A DNA stretch of 64,000 nucleotides from Rosellinia necatrix. Taxonomy: Eukaryota; Ascomycota; Sordariomycetes; Xylariales; Xylariaceae. This document shows, one piece after another, positions 46,282 to 56,700 of the stretch. The notes under the pieces are model-generated. The model worked only from the letters and a program-made list of their open reading frames with translations, was not told where the DNA came from and ran no database searches. The stretch spans positions 6,324,001 through 6,388,000 of the forward strand of contig JAGYVD010000002.1 of the NCBI GenBank assembly GCA_021209875.1, in the 5' to 3' direction. Numbering within the stretch: the first letter of the stretch is position 1; each line of letters starts with the position of its first letter. Position numbers and translations under genes: made by a program.

Positions 46282-47539
46282 TAGGATAATCAAAAACCTT
46301 CGGGCCCTCAAATGCGTTCACGATATTCACAACCTGTAACATTCTACCGTGCAAGGCCATACTAGTGTTATTTCTGCCCTCTCCCGGTTGTGAAACGAAG
46401 CGGCGACAGAGCTGCCTCTTCGCATCATCACCACGTCGCCGCAATTATTTCCAAATTAGGGTTAGATAGCAATGATGCGCTGGCCATTCCGTAAAGGCAT
46501 GGCATGATTATCAAATGTGTATATATTCTATGCGATCGCGAGGAATGGAGACGTAGAAGCCCTGAGTACCGTTAGAAAAGGTATGACCAGAGAGCCTTAG
46601 CTAACAGAGGGCCTGAAGGGACAAGAAAAGGGTATCCAAAAATTACTAGAGGTTCGTCGTACCTTTGTTGTATCATCTAAGATGAAGAGCATCCGCCATG
46701 CACGGGAATACGTGTGGGGTAGTTAGTATTACCAAAATTTATCGTACAAAAGTTGAAGCTCTAAACCTACGCTATGAAAGCTCTCTTTACAATTTTACGC
46801 TACCACAAGCATCTAAGTACTATTTTTGATCATTTAGTGAATATAAATTTATCAAAATAGGTAGGGCATAGTATATGATACGAGGCTTATATAAGCAGAC
46901 TGACAGGCAGGCAGAAAGCAAACACCTGAGTACGGTACTATGCGAGCGTTATCGTAGGTTTAAAAATATTCACTTACAAAGATTAAAAAAGTATTTTATT
47001 AGTGGTTACGCCTTTGATGCAGCGTCCCTTTGCCAACCCGCAATTTGATTTGTTATGATCCTCGCATTGTGTTCTGCGGTAACTTTAACCAATCGAAGCA
47101 TATGATCCTGTGATCAGGGAAGCAATGCGCAGACCATGCTCCCATTCTTAAATGGCGTTGTCAATCCAGACAAAAGTGTTGTAGTTCTAGAAGTAAAGTC
47201 CTTACCTCTATTTCACATCTCACTCTCTGAACATGAGACATCCCTCCTGCTCCAGATTGCAATAGTGTTTCAGGCGCAACTGAGTTCGGCTTTCTTTGAG
47301 CCAAAGAGTAGTGAAGCTTTTGAATCTAGCTCTTTATCAGAGATATATCCCTCAGGCTTATATTCATCCGCTTCGCATCGTCATCTCTACTCAGGAAATT
47401 ACACCTCTAAGCACGATGACGGGGCGCCTTGGAATCTTGAATGCGCCAGTCGCTGCCACACACAAACAAGAGCATAGATCCGCATCTATTCAAAACAACG
47501 ACAGGCTGACGCCTTTTTCCCAGCCGAAGGTGCCGCCGG
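46282..47539. other. Intergenic region, no gene seen
   Basis: No exon chain is supported. The open frame at 47136-47477 has no recognisable features and no good start context. Confidence 0.45.
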
Positions 47540-48860
47540 TGTCTAAAAGGGTGGTCGCGACGCACAGGGGAAGAGGAAGAAAAACAGAAGAGTCGAGAGA
47601 GCCAAGCAATTGATCAGAGATTACGGGAATGGTGAACGGCCGGCCAATCGAGAGGTATCTGGGTGTACGCTTTATCTCAGTGAGTACAGGCAGCTACTTG
47701 ATGAGTTAAGTGATGATGACGCTCTAAATTATACGTTCATAGACGAACTTCGGTAACATGATTATTTGCTTCCAAATTTATAAAGCTGTTATTGTGTCTA
47801 ATAAGGTGTTCATTATGACATGACTATACTGCGGATAACAGAGGCAAAAACAATACACGAGTGCAACAATTTGTTGTTCGAACGCCCACTGCGTTCCACG
47901 AACGCATTGCTGGTAAAGTAGAGATCGCCATAATAGGTTGCAAGGTTGCTATGGAAGCGGTCAGGGCGCAATGCGGAACAGGAACGTGCCCTGGGCAATA
48001 TTGCATCGACGGCCACACTAAAGAAATTTCTAAAAACCTAGTGCCACATCGCAGTGAATCTGTCAAAAGCTCAAAACTAGCGGAAAGTGATAAGAAAGAC
48101 CCAGATCTGTCTTACAAATAAGAGGGTTATGCCGTAGGTGACGATAAGCCGGAAAATAACCAGCCCGACAACGACGATTTGGACAGCAATTTATTAGAGT
48201 GGCCGGGACTAGTGGTGAAAATAGGGTGGTCTCAGAACAGCTCCGACTTGCGTAAAAAGTACGAATGGTATATCGAGAATAGTAATGGGGAGGTACGGAC
48301 TGTTATCGGCATTGACCTACACGATTTATACCGATGTTATCCCAAATGCAAAACGCTGCCACTCAAGCCTAGTGAACACGAGATGAACAGAGCTACTCAG
48401 GACGATATAGATAAGATGGCAGTTGCCACAAAGAAAGAAAAGGCCCTGGGAAAGGCATTTCTGTGGCATGCCGGGGTTTATAGCGGCACCAAGAAGGCAA
48501 CAGCAGCCCTTCATGAGGATAGCCCCCAAGTGAGTGCTACCTTCGTATCCTTCTATCGCTTTCTCTCACAAATAACAGATATTCCGGGATGAGAATGGTA
48601 AGTCAGTCGGCGAGGTGGCATTTCGAATATGTCTTGAGGACTTTATATCCGCAAGGGCGTTGGGAAAGATCGGGGCCTCACATAACCCCGAGTTATCTAT
48701 TATGTCGGCATTACTATGTGACCGATTCGAGTTGGCACTAAAATCTCAAATACCGAAGGATAGAGATACGGAAATGAGAAATAAGGAGAGGGGAAAAGGT
48801 CCCGGGAGGGAAAAATGGACGCGGGGTCTCGGACAGCCCACAATGGGAAAAACGCCTTGA
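47540..48860 (+). pseudogene. Broken gene of an unnamed fungal family with a possible PD-(D/E)XK (Uma2-like) fold
   Basis: Pieces in order: IRDYGNGERPANREVSGCTL...LNYTFIDELR (about 47605-47755), ITEAKTIHECNNLLFERPL (47800-47900), then after a frame change KVEIAIIGCKVAMEAVRAQ (47918-48118), a TAA stop (48119-48121), and LEWPGLVVKIGWSQNSSDLRKKYEW...VRTVIGIDL (48179-48529). A normal intron (48530-48578, GTGAGT..AACAG) leads to IFRDENGKSVGEVAFRICLEDF (48579 on). The block GLVVKIGWSQ...DLRKKYEWY...VIGIDL resembles the PxLVVEVxS...DLxxKxxxY...xWxVD pattern of Uma2/PD-(D/E)XK proteins, but Lys stands where the acid would be. The unmatched frames and stop make it a pseudogene unless unusual introns remove them. 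The function of intact relatives is unknown. Confidence 0.5.
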
Positions 48861-49931
48861 TATCGATCTTGCGGACGGAAAGGACGCTGGGAATATATAT
48901 GCTTGGATCGTGGAGCGACTGAAATGAGGGATGGGGCTTCCTTGGCGGTTTGGGTTCGGCATACTGCTCCGGTATCTTTTTCTCTTTTCGTCGAGTATTG
49001 TTATCTTGACAGGTGTGCATGAGACTATTTTGATTCTTCGGGGAGATGGAACATTTTCCCGTGAATTCATGGGGAAAGAATATTCTGTAAATCATAGGAA
49101 CTTATGCACCGAGTGCAAACATTCCTATCGCCAGTTATTAGACCACGGGCTACTGAAGCAGTAAAGAGGATGGAGCAATCCGAGTAGTTGGTTGTCCGTA
49201 GCATCTCGCCTGAATAAAATCACATACTTTACCGCCGAGTGTGTCGACGTGTTTTCATCTTCAGAGGCATTGTAGTGGTAATTGCATTTGGGAGACACTC
49301 TGAGGGATGAAGTTTCAAGGTGCGCAAAACGTTGGGTGTTATGGTGTCACGGACCAGGAATGCAACGCTATACCACCATACTACCAAAAGTAGAACATTC
49401 TCAAGTCGAGCACTTGACCGTTTGCATCCACTTATATACTGTATTATGACATTTAGTTTCAACGGCGGAGCTTTTCAGCAACGCTCATTACGATCCCTAT
49501 GCACTGCCAACTTATCGAAGGGTTCTGCTGTTCTACGACACCCTAGCCTAATACCAACGATATCAAAGTCCAGTACGCGTTAATACACGGCTACTACGTG
49601 GCGCTCGGGACACCATAAATAGAATGGATGTATATTTTACGTTTCCCAATGCCACCCTATTACAGGGTACTACAATCTACCCCTCTACACCAGAAAGGCG
49701 TTGAGCGCCACACAACTGGGCCCTGAATATTATATAACAAGTATACATCAGCGAATATCAATTTGTATTGATGTGTATACACCCCTTAACGAATGGCTTC
49801 GAGATAACATCCGTAATGAGATACCATATCCCTTCAACGGGCCCAAAATTGTCTTCATATGTTGCCTTGAGCCGCTTCGTGCGGCCATTTATAACGAAAG
49901 CGTGATCAGCTACCCCCCATTCTAAAGTCGA
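48861..49931. other. Intergenic region, no gene seen
   Basis: Nothing here is supportable; short frames have no motifs. Confidence 0.45.
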
Positions 49932-50168
49932 TCAGCGCGGGTTCGCGCTCCATCCTCTCTCTCGGAACCTGAGGTCAGCGTTGAGGCGGCGGATCTCCTC
50001 CTCGAACTTCTGCCTGTGCCGTCTATAGACCGAACTGTTTGTGTTGCGGTGCTGCATAAGGACAGCCAACTTCATGTTCGGGTGGGCACCAGTTACGATA
50101 TTATTCGCCTGATACAGCCGTACGATGCAGGGCGGGGACACGTAGTGGGCTGGGCCAGGCTCAGCCAT
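49932..50168 (-). CDS. Possible small protein, 78 aa
   Basis: A minus-strand frame starts at ATG 50168 in a good fungal context (CAACATGGC) and ends in a basic, helical-looking segment (RRHRQKFEEEIRRLNADLRF). No domain is recognised, there is no signal peptide and no intron. An upstream in-frame ATG at 50291 would add 41 unremarkable residues. It may be a real small gene or chance. Confidence 0.35.
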   Translation of the reverse strand: MAEPGPAHYVSPPCIVRLYQANNIVTGAHPNMKLAVLMQHRNTNSSVYRRHRQKFEEEIRRLNADLRFRERGWSANPR

Positions 50169-51044
50169 GTTGAAGTTTGGATGATTAGGTGTTGAGTCGA
50201 TGTCACTAAGGTAGGGTCGACTAGGCAAAACCTGGGAGGCGATGAGACGGAATGAAAGATTCTTCTTTGAAGAGTTATGTCGAACGACCATTTATATAAT
50301 GTCGAGATTCTGTGGCGTGGTATGATCCGACACGTGCAACGTTGATAGCATGCGCATTATAATGACGACCACGGAAATTCCCTCATGGTGAACCGGCAGG
50401 CGCCCGACTTCTACGTCCTCGTTTATTCGTCAACTATATGGCCAAGCCATTCTCATCATCGTCACGCGAGATACATCCTGGTGTTTCACTATTAAATAGG
50501 TACCATGACACAACACCCTTTTGAGGTAGCTAGACGGCGGGTGTGCTCCCGGGCACCCAGTAATCTAATTGTACATCTATGCGACTGGAATCATGGTGTA
50601 AATAACCCCATCTTACCTTTTTAAGCAAGGGAGAACGCCAATATTCTATAGACTGAATTATGTTCGTCAGATGACAGTCGCTCACGGATGGGCAATAACA
50701 TAAACAGTGTAGACAGCCACACATGAGAGACTTTCACCGCACGGTGGTGATACAGCTGCGAGAAGCTTCCCCGGTAGCGTCGTGCGTTATGTAGTCAAGC
50801 GAGTCGCGACAAATCGGACGGAAGATAGGGTCATACTATCATCCCTATTATCCGTCACAGGAAATCCCCGCCCCAAAGAGATAGCATATCGCTCATGAGG
50901 GGACATAGATAGGTAAATGCAACTCAAATGTATTGTTGACAGTTTCTGGTTACTCTAGGCCGTTCTCCCAACATAACAACAACAACACGCGCGCACTTTC
51001 CGACAACCCCCTCCCCCCTTTTTTCTCCTCCTCAGAAACCCCGT
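50169..51044. other. Intergenic region, no gene seen
   Basis: I see nothing to support in this stretch. Confidence 0.45.
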
Positions 51045-51510
51045 TCAACGACAATGCCCAATGCAATGTTCGATAGCTAGCCATTTGCAGCAGTCCTTGA
51101 ATGTTTGACGAAAATCACGGTCAACATGGCATTTCTGTTTGCGAATCAGCGACGTTGGCAGGCCGCGACAGAGCGGGCGGGCGGGGGACGAGATACCAAG
51201 TTGGACGTCTTGAGACCCATATCCGTACAGCATGTTGATGTGGGATCTTTCACTATATCTGTGAATCAGCAGCTGCCCTCCCAGCAATGCCGTGGCGAAA
51301 ATAGGGGGCAACGGAAGCGGCAATGTAGTAGAGTAGAAATTGAATCACGGCGGAGAACTACATACTGATGGCGCCATTCATACTGTTCATGCAAATGCAA
51401 TCGTCAGGCGCGAGAGACCACTTGCAGACATCTGTCTGCCTCTCAAAGATGTTCAATGCCCCGGCTATGCTCAAGAGCGTGCTGGCGTTGATGAGGTAGC
51501 GGGGTCTCAT
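51045..51510 (-). CDS. Small secreted cysteine-rich protein, three exons, 98 aa
   Basis: Exons on the minus strand are 51366-51510, 51197-51258 and 51045-51134 (297 bp). Donors are GTATGT and GTATCT, acceptors CACAG and AACAG, each with a GCTGATT branch-like site; phases 1 and 0 fit. The protein starts MRPRYLINASTLLSIAGAL (likely signal peptide) and has ten cysteines afterwards: DVCKWS, DDCICMNS, STCCTDMG, KCHVD, KDCCKW, EHCIGHC. The even cysteine count, the paired CC and CxC motifs and the size fit small secreted cysteine-rich proteins of plant-associated or soil fungi, which act outside the cell as effectors, antimicrobials or structural proteins. Function is not known and I do not assign one. 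No continuous frame shows the gene, because introns break it into three pieces. Confidence 0.75.
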
Positions 51511-52611
51511 GTTGTCTGGTGGGAGGTATGTTGAGATGTGTGGTAATGAACACCGAACTGAAGTCGTTTGAGCCTACACTTCGGGCTTTTTTATGTTCAG
51601 TTGACGCGAACGCCACCGCAGCCGACCTCCATCGCCGTCTCCGTATTGATGTCAGGCAAGTCATGTGCGTCTTTACCCGGCACGACGCAGCGTCTAAGCG
51701 AGTGAAACCCAAATATCGGTACGCGGACGCTTCCAGGTGCTTGGGTTCAATAAGTCTTGCATCGCTTATCACGAGATATTGATCTAGGCTCTCCCTCCAC
51801 TCGCTTTCTTGGGCGTAATCGGCCGGTAGCGAGGAGATTGATGAATATTCCCGATACGTGGGGAGCACACCACCAAAATAGGCTGAAAATGCCGGTGACT
51901 ACACTGCACTCCGATACGGACCATGAGCACTGTACTGTACCTTAAAATAACTCCCTTGTGAGAATGCCGGTGATAGACCATGAAGAGACTGCGACTGTAT
52001 ATGAAAATTTGCCGCGCAAGACTCGCAACCCCCAAGCCGTTTTACCAAGCGAGGTAGAAGTCGTTTAGGCAAGTCATGTGTTGCAACATGAGGTTCTCGA
52101 TTTACGCAAGCCCTATTGATTGCTACGCGAGACTTATCAACTGCGATATACGTAACGGATTCTGTGAGCGTAATTGCAAAATAAAGGCTTTCCTGGGCAA
52201 TACGCTCCTATTACGTGGGCAATAGATGCAGTTGTGTGATTGAACGATAAGGGGGCGGAAGACATCGCACGACTATTCATACTGTATATTAGGAAGTGGC
52301 CATACGGTCGTATTCATTTGCTATTGCACTTCGAATATAGATCGAGGCGTATACATACATACATACAAGCGTGTATTATGGTTTTATAACCCATTCGCGA
52401 TTACACCCTATTACAACATCCACCTAAACAAATGCAACCGAACTGCTAAATCCGTAGGGGTGGCCTAGGTATTGTGTTGACTGGTCAATCATTATCGGGT
52501 ATACGAGATCAGACCAACAATCCCAACGATTAACCGTTGAACCCCAGGGCGAACACACGCCGTGCTGATTAACAACAGTGCTTCTCAGCAGTTATAGTCG
52601 TTAATCATGGC
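51511..52611. other. Intergenic region, no gene seen
   Basis: Upstream of the cysteine-rich gene and downstream of the opsin gene. A 141-codon minus frame (51443-51868) overlaps the first exon of the cysteine-rich gene in another frame and has no features; I reject it. A CATACATACATACA tract lies near 52351-52366. Confidence 0.5.
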
Positions 52612-53523
52612 TTAGACATGCCCGGGTGTAGCGGTAGGGTGACCGGCGCCGGCAGTACTACCACTTATATTGGATTGGTTACCCTCGTTAGCACCGTCGC
52701 CTTGTCGTTTCTCCGCCGTCTGATCAGGCTCGCGAATATTGCGACCCAATGCCCTAGGTGTCGTCTTTCGGTGACCCCAGAGGAGAATACCGGCGAACCC
52801 GATCTTCGATAAGACATCAAGGACACCGTAGAAGATAGCCTCAGAGTCTGGATGGATGACGTTGCCACCTTCGGACAAACCCCAGGCAATCGGGTATAGA
52901 AACCAAAGAAGTAGCAGCCAAACGCCACACGTCCAGAATGTCTTCTTGGGATCGCCGCCAAGCACGTTGGCGTGACGTCGCGCGTCGAACAAGAGCTCGT
53001 AAGCGATGAAAAAGAGTGCAGCCATACCAAATGTCCAAAACCCCCATTTGTACCTCGTCTGTGTGAGAGCACCGATGAGGCCACAGACGATCATGAGGAC
53101 ATCAGCCAGAAGGGTAACCAAGATGGTAGGGGTCGGGACTCCGGCAGTGAGTAATAGTTCGAGCAGTAAAAGTGGCGTGGTGATAACCCAGTCGATATAC
53201 CGGGCGTAAAAGACCTCTCGAGTTCCGGCAGCGCCGACCTGACGACTCCTCGGTCGGGCCCATTCGACTAAAATAGGGAGCTGGCCAAGATTGGAACCCA
53301 TGGCAAAGTAGGCGACACAGGCGACGGCGGTAATGGCGGCGGTGATGTAGTGGAATAAGCGATGAGTTTGTGGTCTGCGGAAAGCTAGGCCCATAACTAC
53401 GAGGGTAGTGAAACCCATCAGAGCACAGACCGTGTAGTACCAATCAGAACCATGATTTGTGATCTGCAGGTCGGCCTGCTGACCTACGTATCTGTTGGCG
53501 TTGAGCGCTTGGTTTCCCGACAT
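52612..53523 (-). CDS. Microbial (type 1) rhodopsin, 303 aa
   Basis: Single exon from ATG 53523. Seven hydrophobic helices are visible. By comparison with bacteriorhodopsin, Arg108, Asp111 (proton acceptor, in FYARYIDWVITTPLLLLEL), Glu122 (in the donor position, Asp in bacteriorhodopsin), Asp236 and Lys240 (retinal Schiff base, in GVLDVLSKIGFAGILL) are present. With acceptor Asp and donor Glu it is likely a light-driven proton pump of the fungal CarO/opsin-related type in a cell membrane. The longer in-frame ATG at 53751 was rejected because the added 76 residues are not opsin-like. The gene is divergent from a carotenoid oxygenase, which could supply retinal. The cytoplasmic tail of about 50 residues is polar. 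Confidence 0.92.
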   Translation of the reverse strand: MSGNQALNANRYVGQQADLQITNHGSDWYYTVCALMGFTTLVVMGLAFRRPQTHRLFHYITAAITAVACVAYFAMGSNLGQLPILVEWARPRSRQVGAAGTREVFYARYIDWVITTPLLLLELLLTAGVPTPTILVTLLADVLMIVCGLIGALTQTRYKWGFWTFGMAALFFIAYELLFDARRHANVLGGDPKKTFWTCGVWLLLLWFLYPIAWGLSEGGNVIHPDSEAIFYGVLDVLSKIGFAGILLWGHRKTTPRALGRNIREPDQTAEKRQGDGANEGNQSNISGSTAGAGHPTATPGHV

Positions 53524-54801
53524 CGTGACTGGGGGCGATATAAGGACAGGTCGGAGTATAGACCGAGAACATATGTCAGAAATTGTTGGCTCTGAGCAGT
53601 TGATACCAAATAAGCTCAAGGTGAGAGGGGAAAATATCGGTTTCAGAGGAAAATGCTGGTATTTGAAGAGAATAAACCAGGTTAATAAGCTTGGCTCTAC
53701 TGCTTGATAGATGACTTCACCTTCTTCGCATGGTAAAGACAATGGCGTCAAACCCTAATTGTTAAAGCACGATAAACAACTTCGGGAGGGATGTTTTGAA
53801 TGTGGCCGATTGTGTCATGACTCTTATTAGATCTGGGTCATATTTCACCTTGGGTGGCCCCGGTCATATTTCACCACGAGAACCCAGAACAAGCGTCGAT
53901 ATGTAACCTTCACCGCACATATCTAGAGTCATATCTAGCAGCCTTATCGAAAATGCTTGAAGCTACTGAAGCATCAAATACCAACGATATTATCGGTTGC
54001 TGAGGCATTGCGACGTTGGCTTGTAGCCGATGCGTGCGGAGAAGCTTGGGCATTTCGCAGCCCCGTCGTCATGATTGTAATGGCGATAGTAGTCATTCAG
54101 CGAATTACCCCTCAAGGCTAAACTAGCAGAGCTTCGCTGATCGATTCGTGATATATTTATGATATCATCCCCTTTGTTGTCCTTCACTTGGCTTCCACGA
54201 TCCATAGAGGCCTGATTGACTATCACGAATATAGTCAGCTCGGCAGCTAGAAACTCCGCATTAGCGGAAACCAGATAGTGATGGAGATGGTTTAGTGCTA
54301 TAGGTATCTACATGCACTTTCGTTTCGTATACCAATATTTATGACGCACTATTTCATAATGGGGGATCTCCTCCCATTTGAGTTCGTGACGGTCTAATTG
54401 TGATGTCGGGTGGGTTGTCATTTGATTGCTACACTCCACATACCATACTATACCCATGGTGCTATACCTTGTATTCATTCGTGTTATAGCATTGTTGCGT
54501 CATCTAGATATTTCACAAATTGCGATGAGATTCCCGCATCTCCGTCGAGAGTCAAGAACTCGTCGAAATACCCTAACAGTTAGCTGTTGTGACGAGCAGG
54601 ACAAGCTAGCCAACGAGTAAACGTCTATCGAGCCTTCAAAGCTCAAAATCCTGGAGAGTTAATCTTTCGCGTTATTCAAGGACAGGTGCGTAGGCCTTTC
54701 GCTGAGTGACAGGTGATACCGACGAAATGAATGATCGGAGCGGGTTGCCGCATCCGTAAGGTATCCTGCACTCTCCCATTGAAAGAACATCGTCTCTGAC
54801 T
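53524..54801. promoter_or_regulatory. Divergent promoter of rhodopsin and carotenoid oxygenase, with paired direct repeats
   Basis: A 1.28-kb intergenic region with no supported exon. It contains the 14-bp sequence GGTCATATTTCACC twice (53836-53849 and 53862-53875, starts 26 bp apart) and CATATCTAG twice (53918-53926 and 53930-53938, starts 12 bp apart). Spacings close to whole helical turns are compatible with paired binding of a regulator. Both pairs lie nearer the rhodopsin. Confidence 0.5.
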
Positions 54802-56700
54802 ATGACTCAAAGGTATCTATCAGGGAATTTTGCCCCGATCAAGCGTACACGGTCACTCACGTGGTGCACACATACCGGGCATATACCTATCGAGCTGGCA
54901 GGGGGTCAATACGTTCGGAATGGGGGGAATCCTCTCACCAATAATGAGCCAACACGACGAGCACATTGGTTTGATGGCGATGGGATGCTTACTGGTGTAT
55001 GGTTCAAACGAATGGGTAACAGTGACGATCAGATCGCGCCGCACTTCGTAAATCAGTACATTCTCACCGATGTGTTCCTGCATGCGAAGGACAATGGCAA
55101 CCTACGACGGCCGCTACTCCCGAGTATCTCGACGCTGATTAGCGGATCGTTCCTCGTCATTGTCTTAGTAGTGGCCAGGGCCATCCTCCTCATTATTCTA
55201 TCGAGGCTTCCAGGCTCTCGCAAAGTTGTTGAGAAGATCAGCGTGGCCAACACAGGGGTGGTGTATCATGATGGCAGGGCTCTGGCAACATGCGAGAGTG
55301 GGCCGCCCATGAGGATTCAGCTGCCCGGATTGGAAACCATTGGGTGGTATAACGGCATAGCTGCGGGGAATGAGCCCTACGGTAACGAACGGGGGGGTTT
55401 TGGTGGTAAAGGACCAGCAGCCTTCATGAAGGAATGGACGACGGGACACCCCAGAGTCGACCCAATCACCGAAGAGTTCATCTCAATTCACGCCGTATTT
55501 GTCAAGCCCTACGTGTTCTATTCAGTTGTTCCGGCGAGCGGTAAAGCAGGCTCCGTGGGTCGTGCTCGGCGACAACCCATGTTGGGTGCGCCAATTCCGG
55601 GTATTCGTTCGCCCAAGATGATGCACGATTTCGGGGTGGCATCCCATCATACTGTTATTCTTGACCTCCCGTTGTCACTGGATCCGATGCGCTGTATCTC
55701 GGGGAAGCCTATTATCTCGTTTGATTCAACAGAGCGGTCGCGGTTCGGGGTTTTCCCGCGTTACAGGCCACATCAAGTTCAGTGGTTTGAGACGAATCCA
55801 TGTGTCATCTTCCACACAGCGAATTGTTGGGAGACGACCTCGGTTGGACTGGCCATGGAGACGTGTGTGCATCTCGTTGTCTGTAGACTAACATCGGCGT
55901 CCGTGTTGTACAGTGCCGGCGCGCTGTCGCTGCCGATACCGGAAGCGGTACCACCAGAGTGTGCCGAGGAAGAACAATGTCGACTATACTACTATAGCTT
56001 TCCCCTCGTAGCGGACGGCCCAGATCAGCAGCCAATGATTCGCGATCAGTGGGCGCTGTCGGCAATCCCATTCGAATTTCCCAGCGTGTCATCACGGCAC
56101 GCTATGTCATCGGCACGATTCATCTACGGCTGCAGCATGGGTTCGGCATCAAGCTACTCGCCCGGGCTAGGCAAAGCGGCCAAGATTGATTATCTGGCCA
56201 AATTGGACATACGGACGCTCATTGCTCGGGGCACGGCGCACCCGCCACAGCAAATCAAAGGCTGTGTCGACAGGCGTACCGTCGACGAGATCATGCAGAG
56301 CCAAGATGTCGACGACCCGATCCGGTTGTTCCCGATGCCTAAGGGTTGGTATGCGCAGGAACCTCGGTTCATATCTCGCCACGGGGCGTTGTCGGAGGAT
56401 GATGGATGGCTGCTCACATACGTATTCGACGAGACTCAGCTTAACGAGGAGGGTGAGTGCGGAGAAGAGGCAGTCAGCGAGCTCTGGGTGATTGACGCGA
56501 AGGGCATGAGAGACGTGGTGGCTAGAATACGTCTTCCGCAGCGGGTGCCATACGGCCTTCATGGCGCCTGGTTCTCAGAGAGGGAGATTGCCGGCCAGAA
56601 GATGGTTGAGGCTGTTCGGCGCGAGACGACCAAGGCAGAGGTAGCTGCGTCGAGCCCATTGTCACGAATACGAGACATCATAGAGAAGGCTATAGGGTAG
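54802..56700 (+). CDS. Carotenoid cleavage oxygenase (CarX-like), 632 aa
   Basis: Single exon. The start YLSGNFAP, the block GGQYVRNGGNP, and AHWFDGDGML are typical of fungal carotenoid oxygenases. The four iron ligands are visible: His216 (TGHPRVDP), His275 (MMHDFGV), His338 (CVIFHTANCWE) and His587 (YGLHGAWFS). A hydrophobic stretch at about 112-135 could place the enzyme at a membrane, where the carotene substrate is. Fungal members cleave beta-carotene symmetrically to retinal (CarX) or torulene to apocarotenoids (CarT); the adjacent rhodopsin argues for retinal. Genes for carotene synthesis (carRA, carB) are not in the window, so the usual cluster is incomplete or split here. An upstream exon cannot be excluded. 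Confidence 0.88.
   Translation: MTQRYLSGNFAPIKRTRSLTWCTHTGHIPIELAGGQYVRNGGNPLTNNEPTRRAHWFDGDGMLTGVWFKRMGNSDDQIAPHFVNQYILTDVFLHAKDNGNLRRPLLPSISTLISGSFLVIVLVVARAILLIILSRLPGSRKVVEKISVANTGVVYHDGRALATCESGPPMRIQLPGLETIGWYNGIAAGNEPYGNERGGFGGKGPAAFMKEWTTGHPRVDPITEEFISIHAVFVKPYVFYSVVPASGKAGSVGRARRQPMLGAPIPGIRSPKMMHDFGVASHHTVILDLPLSLDPMRCISGKPIISFDSTERSRFGVFPRYRPHQVQWFETNPCVIFHTANCWETTSVGLAMETCVHLVVCRLTSASVLYSAGALSLPIPEAVPPECAEEEQCRLYYYSFPLVADGPDQQPMIRDQWALSAIPFEFPSVSSRHAMSSARFIYGCSMGSASSYSPGLGKAAKIDYLAKLDIRTLIARGTAHPPQQIKGCVDRRTVDEIMQSQDVDDPIRLFPMPKGWYAQEPRFISRHGALSEDDGWLLTYVFDETQLNEEGECGEEAVSELWVIDAKGMRDVVARIRLPQRVPYGLHGAWFSEREIAGQKMVEAVRRETTKAEVAASSPLSRIRDIIEKAIG

Noticed and set aside
51443..51868. 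141-codon frame on the minus strand
   Set aside because: It overlaps the first exon of the cysteine-rich gene in another frame and has no domain or composition of a real protein.
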